Part shown: in pieces, positions 6,632 through 10,601 of the stretch
How the letters are laid out: every line of letters starts with the position of its first letter
How positions within the stretch are numbered: position 1 is the stretch's first letter
NCBI GenBank assembly: GCA_028284845.1
Contig: JANQQY010000299.1
Coordinates: 1 to 10,601, forward strand
Direction: 5' to 3'
DNA from: Spirochaetales bacterium
Lineage (GTDB): Bacteria; Spirochaetota; Spirochaetia; DSM-27196; SLST01
Length of the DNA stretch: 10,601 bases
Translations under genes and position numbers: made by a program
Notes under the pieces: generated by a model
Seen by the model: the letters and a program-made list of their open reading frames with translations, nothing else
What the model was told of the DNA's origin: nothing
Databases searched by the model: none

Positions 6632-8773
6632 CTAGAAACGATCGAACCCGTCGTCGTCGAGTTCGATCACTGACGACGGCTCCACGTCACCGGCGGTAGC
6701 GAAGGTCTGTTCCCGATGCCCGTTCGTCGCGGCTCGTGGTTGCTCGATTGGTGCGATCCGCAGTTTCGCTGCAGGTGCATCGAACGCGCGCTCCTCGTCC
6801 GTCCTGAGGCGGAACTGGGTGATCTGCGAGCGCAGTTCCGCTGCCTGACTCGCCAGCTCTTCAGATGCCGATGCACTCTCTTCGGCGCTCGCGGTATTTC
6901 CTTGGGTAACCTGGTCGACGTTTGTCAGACCTTCGGTAATCTGGTCGATCGCCAGCGCCTGCTCTTTGCTCGATGCGGCGATCTCTTCGAGAGATCCGGA
7001 GACGCGAGTCGCCCCATCCACGATCTCTTGGAGTTGAGACGCGGTCGTGTCGGTCAACGCGTTTCCGTTCTCGATGTTTTTGACCGACTCCTCCACCATG
7101 GCGGTTGTCTCTTTCACGGCAGCCGCGCTGCGGACGGCGAGATTGCGAACCTCCTCCGCAACTACCGCGAAGCCCTTTCCGTACTTCCCCGCACGAGCCG
7201 CCTCCACGTTTGCGTTGAGGGCGAGCAGGTTGATCTGGAACGCAATATCGTCAATGACTTTGACTACCTTCTTGATCTCGTCACTCGACGTCGCGATGTT
7301 CGACATGGCCGAGCGGAGCTCTATCATCTGGTTGTTTCCGGCCTTCGCGCTTGCCGCGGCGGCTTGGGCAATTTCACTCGCTTCCGTGCTCGTATCCGCG
7401 TTCCGTCGTGATTGACCGTTGATTTGATTCACGGATGCGCTGATCTCTTCCAGAGTGCTCGCCTGCTCCGTCGCGCCCTGAGAGAGTTCTTGACTGGCAC
7501 TCGATACCTGATCGGCGCCGGAGGCGACTTGATCGACCGCTTGGCGAGTCTGGGTCAAGAGCGTGTGAAGCGAATCGCGCATGATGATCAACGACTCACC
7601 GAGCGCATCTGCATCCGATGCCTTCTCGACTTCCATCGTCAGATCCTTCCTGGCGATGGCATCGATGATCTCCGCCTTCGATCTGAGGGCTCGTACCATC
7701 TCTTGAACCGATTTGTACACACCGGTTGCATCGTTGTCTGTCTGAATAGTCAGATCTCCCATTGAAACTCTACGAGCAACATCTTCAATCACGGAAGGAT
7801 CTTCGCCGAGTTGCCTCAGAATGCCACGAGTGATCACGAGCGCAAGCGCAGCACCCGCAAGCACCGCGAGTCCGGAGGTTATCAGAACGACGACGAGCGC
7901 AAGCTGAATGCGTGCCTGGAGATCGAGACCAAGCTCATCCTGATCGGTTTGGGCGCTGAGTACGACCCGCTCCGCGTCAGCAATCATCTGCGGGCCGGCA
8001 ACGTCTATCAGATTTGCGACCGCTTCGTTCCTGCCGTTGATCGCGGAGACGATCTGTTCGAACGAGGCGATGTATTGGCCTGTCATGTCCGCAGCCGCCT
8101 CCATGTGACCGCGGCGAACAGTGTTCTCGAGTCTCTGGTCGAGTATGGCCATGTGCTCGTCCATCAGAGCGAACTCTGACCGGACTCGTTCCGCGCTTGA
8201 GGCGGCATTGTCATCCAGAAATTTCACGACGTACAATCGAGCAAGGAGCAGGTTACGGGTGGCAAGGCTCGCCTCATAGGCGGCGATCATCTCGTTGTCG
8301 TCGGCGGCACTGGTGAGGATCGCGGTGAGGTGCTGCTCGAGTTGTGAACCCCATGCGTTTACGTTTGCGACGTGTTCGTCCCGGACGGCCTGATAACGGA
8401 TCACATCTTCAAAGTGGCTCGAGTAGGTGATCGAACCCGCATCGATCTTGTCCACGAGGGCAGCCCGCTCGGGGTTGGTGATCTCGCGCTGGGCGATCTC
8501 AATGTCGCCCCGAAACTGTCCGTACCACTCCTGGAACCCATCCACTTCCGCTTCAGTTCCGCGGATGATGAACTCCTTCACCTGTAGTTGCGACATTAAC
8601 AGGTGCTCCGTCATCGCGTTCGTGATGTTTGAGTCACGAGCCCAGTCCCGGTATTGCACGAAGCTCGTCGTTGCGTCCCTCAGGAAAATGACCGCGACCA
8701 CGCTCACTACCAACAGCAGTCCGATTACAGCGCCGAATCCAAGAGTGATTCGACCACGCATCTTAAGTGCCAT
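6632..8773 (-). CDS. Methyl-accepting chemotaxis protein with large helical periplasmic sensor
   Basis: This 713-residue chemoreceptor signals to CheA/CheW. TM1 is residues ~12-31 and TM2 ~289-315, and they bracket a ~257-residue, almost wholly helical sensor. That size fits a helical bimodular (HBM) rather than a single four-helix-bundle sensor. HAMP follows at ~316-365 (QLGEDPSVIEDVARRVSMGD), then a second HAMP-like stretch, AEIIDAIARKDLTMEV (~367-382). The cytoplasmic hairpin includes the conserved tip INLLALNANVEAARAG (~514-529) and GFAVVAEEVRNLA. Candidate methylation helices include EQASTLEEISAS and SASASEELASQA. A flexible tail of ~55 residues ends in DDDGFDRF, whose last five residues fit the x-[HFYW]-x-x-[HFYW] pattern of CheR/CheB tethering pentapeptides. 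I chose the ATG at 8773 because GGAGG lies 9 nt upstream; the GTG at 8782 directly abuts that site. The ligand is unknown. Confidence 0.95.
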   Translation of the reverse strand: MALKMRGRITLGFGAVIGLLLVVSVVAVIFLRDATTSFVQYRDWARDSNITNAMTEHLLMSQLQVKEFIIRGTEAEVDGFQEWYGQFRGDIEIAQREITNPERAALVDKIDAGSITYSSHFEDVIRYQAVRDEHVANVNAWGSQLEQHLTAILTSAADDNEMIAAYEASLATRNLLLARLYVVKFLDDNAASSAERVRSEFALMDEHMAILDQRLENTVRRGHMEAAADMTGQYIASFEQIVSAINGRNEAVANLIDVAGPQMIADAERVVLSAQTDQDELGLDLQARIQLALVVVLITSGLAVLAGAALALVITRGILRQLGEDPSVIEDVARRVSMGDLTIQTDNDATGVYKSVQEMVRALRSKAEIIDAIARKDLTMEVEKASDADALGESLIIMRDSLHTLLTQTRQAVDQVASGADQVSSASQELSQGATEQASTLEEISASVNQINGQSRRNADTSTEASEIAQAAAASAKAGNNQMIELRSAMSNIATSSDEIKKVVKVIDDIAFQINLLALNANVEAARAGKYGKGFAVVAEEVRNLAVRSAAAVKETTAMVEESVKNIENGNALTDTTASQLQEIVDGATRVSGSLEEIAASSKEQALAIDQITEGLTNVDQVTQGNTASAEESASASEELASQAAELRSQITQFRLRTDEERAFDAPAAKLRIAPIEQPRAATNGHREQTFATAGDVEPSSVIELDDDGFDRF

Positions 8774-8818
8774 TCTTGCCACCCTCCGCTACTCGAACAC
8801 CCTATCCAAGGCGTCGTT

Positions 8819-8845
8819 GTGCGGGCATCAGCAAAACTCTCTTTA
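8819..8845 (-). promoter_or_regulatory. Possible sigma-28-like promoter of the chemoreceptor gene
   Basis: On the minus strand, TAAAGAGA (8838-8845) is followed after 11 nt by GCCCGCAC (8819-8826). The sigma-28 consensus is TAAAGTTT-N11-GCCGATAA, so the first five bases, the spacing and the GCC agree, but the -10 half is poor. It lies about 46 nt upstream of the ATG, in the 89-nt gap after the TetR gene. Chemoreceptor genes are often sigma-28 dependent, which makes the match plausible but not strong. Confidence 0.3.
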
Positions 8846-8862
8846 TCTTGTACGAATTCTGC

Positions 8863-9465
8863 CTACACGCTTTTCATTTCGAGCGCTGTCGAGGCGATCT
8901 CGTAAACGAGGTCGGCAAACTCGTCACGGGTGATTGGAGTTCCACGGCCCATGATCGCATAGCCTTCAAAGAGCGCAACGACGGCAGTGGCGATGCGCTT
9001 CAGGACCGCCTGATCTTTTGTTGACTCACCGACGAATAGTCGAGCGATTTCGGCGACCATCCGAATCACCCCGCTGTAGTAGTCAGAGAGCAGTTTGGCA
9101 ATCGCTTCGTCCCGTCGCGAGAGGCCCCAGATCTCGCTCAGTACCCGGTACCAGCGCTCTGACAATGATGACTCCAGGTTCCAGCCGATGAACTCGCGGA
9201 GTCTCGCCTCAGACGAACCGGTAAAACGCTCCATCATCTTCAGAGACTCCACCTTGCATTCGACAAGAAATGCTTCAAGTACTTCCGCGATCAATGAGAC
9301 ACGCGTGCCAAAGTAGTGTTGGAGATTGCCCAGAGACATGCCCGTCTCCTTCGCGACACGCCGAGTTGTCAATGCGTCCATTCCTTCGGAGAGAAGAATC
9401 CGGGTCGCTGCCTTGGTGATCTTCCGCTTTTGCGCCGCCCCTTTTGAGGTCTCTCGAATCGCCAC
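8863..9465 (-). CDS. TetR-family transcriptional repressor
   Basis: This 200-residue regulator has a typical TetR N-terminal DNA-binding domain: ITKAATRILLSEGMDALTTR (16-35), then the helix-turn-helix VAKETGMSLGNLQHYFGTR (37-55). A helical ligand-binding domain of ~140 residues follows, including WYRVLSEIWGLSRRDEAIAK and a C-terminal AVVALFEGYAIMGRG helix. The best start is the GTG at 9465, because GGAGG lies 5 nt upstream and the N-terminus then has normal TetR length. An ATG at 9507 adds 14 residues but has no ribosome binding site. It is divergent from the MDR oxidoreductase, and the shared gap carries a palindromic operator, so it probably represses itself and that enzyme. The inducer is unknown. 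Confidence 0.93.
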   Translation of the reverse strand: MAIRETSKGAAQKRKITKAATRILLSEGMDALTTRRVAKETGMSLGNLQHYFGTRVSLIAEVLEAFLVECKVESLKMMERFTGSSEARLREFIGWNLESSLSERWYRVLSEIWGLSRRDEAIAKLLSDYYSGVIRMVAEIARLFVGESTKDQAVLKRIATAVVALFEGYAIMGRGTPITRDEFADLVYEIASTALEMKSV

Positions 9466-9508
9466 CTCTTCCTCCGAACCTGAAGCATGATCCCGTATTC
9501 GACGCATC

Positions 9509-9537
9509 TTGACAATACTAGGTCACTGACCTATTTT
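9509..9537 (+). promoter_or_regulatory. Sigma-70-type promoter of the MDR oxidoreductase gene
   Basis: TTGACA (9509-9514) is a perfect -35 box. After 17 nt comes TATTTT (9532-9537), which matches the -10 consensus at four of six positions. Transcription is expected to begin near 9544, leaving a leader of only about 11 nt that is almost entirely the ribosome binding site AAGGAG (9543-9548). Confidence 0.65.
9519..9533. promoter_or_regulatory. TetR-type operator
   Basis: TAGGTCA-C-TGACCTA is a perfect 15-bp palindrome, with additional A/T symmetry at the 9517/9535 and 9515/9537 pairs. It sits entirely between the -35 and -10 elements of the oxidoreductase promoter, overlapping the -10 by two bases. 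A bound repressor there would block RNA polymerase. It also lies 54 nt upstream of the TetR GTG, so autoregulation is likely. Assignment to the neighbouring TetR protein is inferred from position. Confidence 0.75.
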
Positions 9538-9554
9538 GCCCGAAGGAGATGCCG

Positions 9555-10493
9555 ATGATGGCGCTGGTTGTGGAGAATCACGCATTGCGACTTGAGAACG
9601 GGCTCCCGGTGCCGGAGCCACGGTTGGGTGAGGTCTTGGTGAAGGTCCACTACGCGTCGGTGAATCCGACTGATTCCGACATCGTCGACGGCGCGCTCGA
9701 CCTTTATCTGAAGCTGGCTCGATCGTATCTGCCGACCCGAACGGGTCTCGAGTTCTCGGGCGAGGTCGTGAACGACTCGAACCGATTCGAACGAGGCGAT
9801 CTCGTCTACGGGTATGTCGATCTTTTCAAGGGCCACAAGACGCATCAGCAATTCCTCTGCGTCCCCGAAACGTTGATAGCTCGAGCGCCCCGTTCAACGA
9901 GCCTTAAGGAGGCGGCGGCCCTACCTCTGGGAGCACTGACGACCCTGGTGGGTCTCCGGGAGGTTGCCGAGATTGCCCGGGGTTCCTCCGTCCTTATCAA
10001 TGGAGCATCAGGCGGACTTGGCGTCTATGCGGTCCAGATCGCGAAGCGCCTTGGAGCGAACGTCACTGCCGTCGCGGGTCCCGGAAAGGGCGAGCTTCTC
10101 CGTGACCTTGGCGCGGACGCCGTTGCCGACTACACGACACAACAAATTGGGGAGTACGGCGGACCATTTGACCTCGCCTTGGATCTATCTGATCGGCTCT
10201 CATTCACGGATGTCCGATCCGTGCTTACTACGCGCGGTGCCTTTATGCCCGCCGACCCGTCCAAGCACCTCGGCCGAATGCTTCTCAACCCGTTCTCCGC
10301 GAAGAAGACGCTCAGACTCTTGGTTCGCCAAGGTGACACTGATCTCCTCACGGAGATCGCCCGGTGGGTTGATGAAGGCGGTCTGCGTGTCTTTGTCGAC
10401 CGCTCATACGAACTTGCCGACTACGAGAACGCCTTTGCCCGAACCCGCGAGCACGGTGGGATTGGACGAGTCGTCATGCGAATGGCCGACTGA
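9555..10493 (+). CDS. Zinc-independent MDR-family NAD(P)H oxidoreductase (quinone-oxidoreductase type)
   Basis: This 312-residue medium-chain dehydrogenase/reductase has an N-terminal GroES-like domain (PRLGEVLVKVHYASVNPTDS, residues 22-41; TGLEFSGEV, 63-71; GDLVYGY, 81-87). A Rossmann domain follows, with the nucleotide loop NGASGGLGVYAVQIAKRLGA at 149-168, and the C-terminus ends GGIGRVVMRM. The catalytic and structural zinc cysteines of alcohol dehydrogenases are absent, which places it with quinone oxidoreductase/zeta-crystallin-like enzymes that reduce quinones or activated C=C bonds with NADPH. The ATG at 9555 is preferred because AAGGAG lies 6 nt before it; an ATG at 9549 abuts that site and one at 9558 is also possible. 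The divergent TetR protein and its operator suggest induction by a small, probably electrophilic or aromatic, compound. Confidence 0.9.
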   Translation: MMALVVENHALRLENGLPVPEPRLGEVLVKVHYASVNPTDSDIVDGALDLYLKLARSYLPTRTGLEFSGEVVNDSNRFERGDLVYGYVDLFKGHKTHQQFLCVPETLIARAPRSTSLKEAAALPLGALTTLVGLREVAEIARGSSVLINGASGGLGVYAVQIAKRLGANVTAVAGPGKGELLRDLGADAVADYTTQQIGEYGGPFDLALDLSDRLSFTDVRSVLTTRGAFMPADPSKHLGRMLLNPFSAKKTLRLLVRQGDTDLLTEIARWVDEGGLRVFVDRSYELADYENAFARTREHGGIGRVVMRMAD

Positions 10494-10540
10494 GGCGGAG
10501 GTAAGCTCAGAACGGCCGGATTCAACTCCAAGTCATCGTT

Positions 10541-10563
10541 CTACGGCCCCACTACCGTCGTAG
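10541..10563. terminator. Weak hairpin downstream of the MDR oxidoreductase
   Basis: CTACGGC and GTCGTAG can pair (seven pairs, one of them G-U) around a 9-nt loop, 47 nt after the stop of the oxidoreductase gene. No T-run follows, so terminator function is only a possibility. The rest of 10494-10601 shows no supported gene or tRNA. Confidence 0.25.
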
Positions 10564-10601
10564 TCGAGAGGCTTCCTCACTCCGCGTGTGCTAGGTCCGG
10601 C

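Noticed and set aside
6716..7411. 231-residue open frame on the plus strand opposite the chemoreceptor
   Set aside because: It is a shadow frame over the highly conserved signalling domain; its arginine- and cysteine-rich composition is typical of antisense frames in high-GC genes.
9531..9851. 106-residue open frame on the minus strand over the start of the MDR gene
   Set aside because: It would run through the oxidoreductase coding region and end at the operator; no motif or ribosome binding site supports it.
10494..10601. Possible tRNA or further gene at the right edge (GATTCAACTCC looks a little like a T-arm)
   Set aside because: No acceptor stem, anticodon arm or CCA end can be assembled on either strand, and no coding frame with a start and motif is visible.

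Overview
The window is gene-dense bacterial DNA of moderately high GC content. Almost all of it is explained by ten genes, one of them cut by the left edge. The set is a cobalamin nucleotide-loop operon, a class II xylose isomerase, AraC- and TetR-type regulators, a double-membrane-pass chemoreceptor and an MDR oxidoreductase. This suggests a motile, sugar-using, B12-making bacterium. The chemoreceptor style and the xylA-araC pair would suit a spirochaete, but that is a weak inference; no rRNA or other phylogenetic marker is present.

Region 1 (1-2871, + strand) is a tightly packed cobU-cobT-cobS-cobC operon. cobU overlaps cobT by 16 nt, cobT overlaps cobS by 4 nt, and cobS is 9 nt from cobC. 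Together these enzymes activate cobinamide with GTP, activate the lower-ligand base, join the two, and remove the phosphate (the nucleotide-loop assembly end of B12 synthesis and salvage). A strong hairpin at 2889-2917 separates the operon from the convergent xylA.

Region 2 (2941-5209) holds a divergent pair: class II xylose isomerase xylA (-) and a cupin/AraC-type regulator (+). Their short shared intergenic region carries two direct AAATTGA repeats 20 bp apart. The second repeat overlaps a perfect TTGACA -35 box. The predicted transcription start of the regulator falls on its GTG start codon, so its mRNA may be leaderless.

Region 3 (5215-8773, - strand) holds three genes: a two-domain VOC + ABM-like protein, an unrecognised 211-residue protein with two similar-looking modules, and a 713-residue methyl-accepting chemotaxis protein. 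The chemoreceptor has a large helical periplasmic sensor, HAMP, a signalling hairpin and a C-terminal tail ending in a possible CheR/CheB tether.

Region 4 (8863-10493) holds a TetR-family repressor (-) divergent from a zinc-less quinone-oxidoreductase-type MDR enzyme (+). A perfect 15-bp palindrome lies exactly between the -35 and -10 boxes of the oxidoreductase promoter, a clear repressor operator. The last ~108 nt hold no supported gene.

I see no mobile element, CRISPR array, RNA gene or obvious new multi-gene system. The most promising novelties are the operator architectures, the VOC-ABM fusion and the unknown 211-residue protein.
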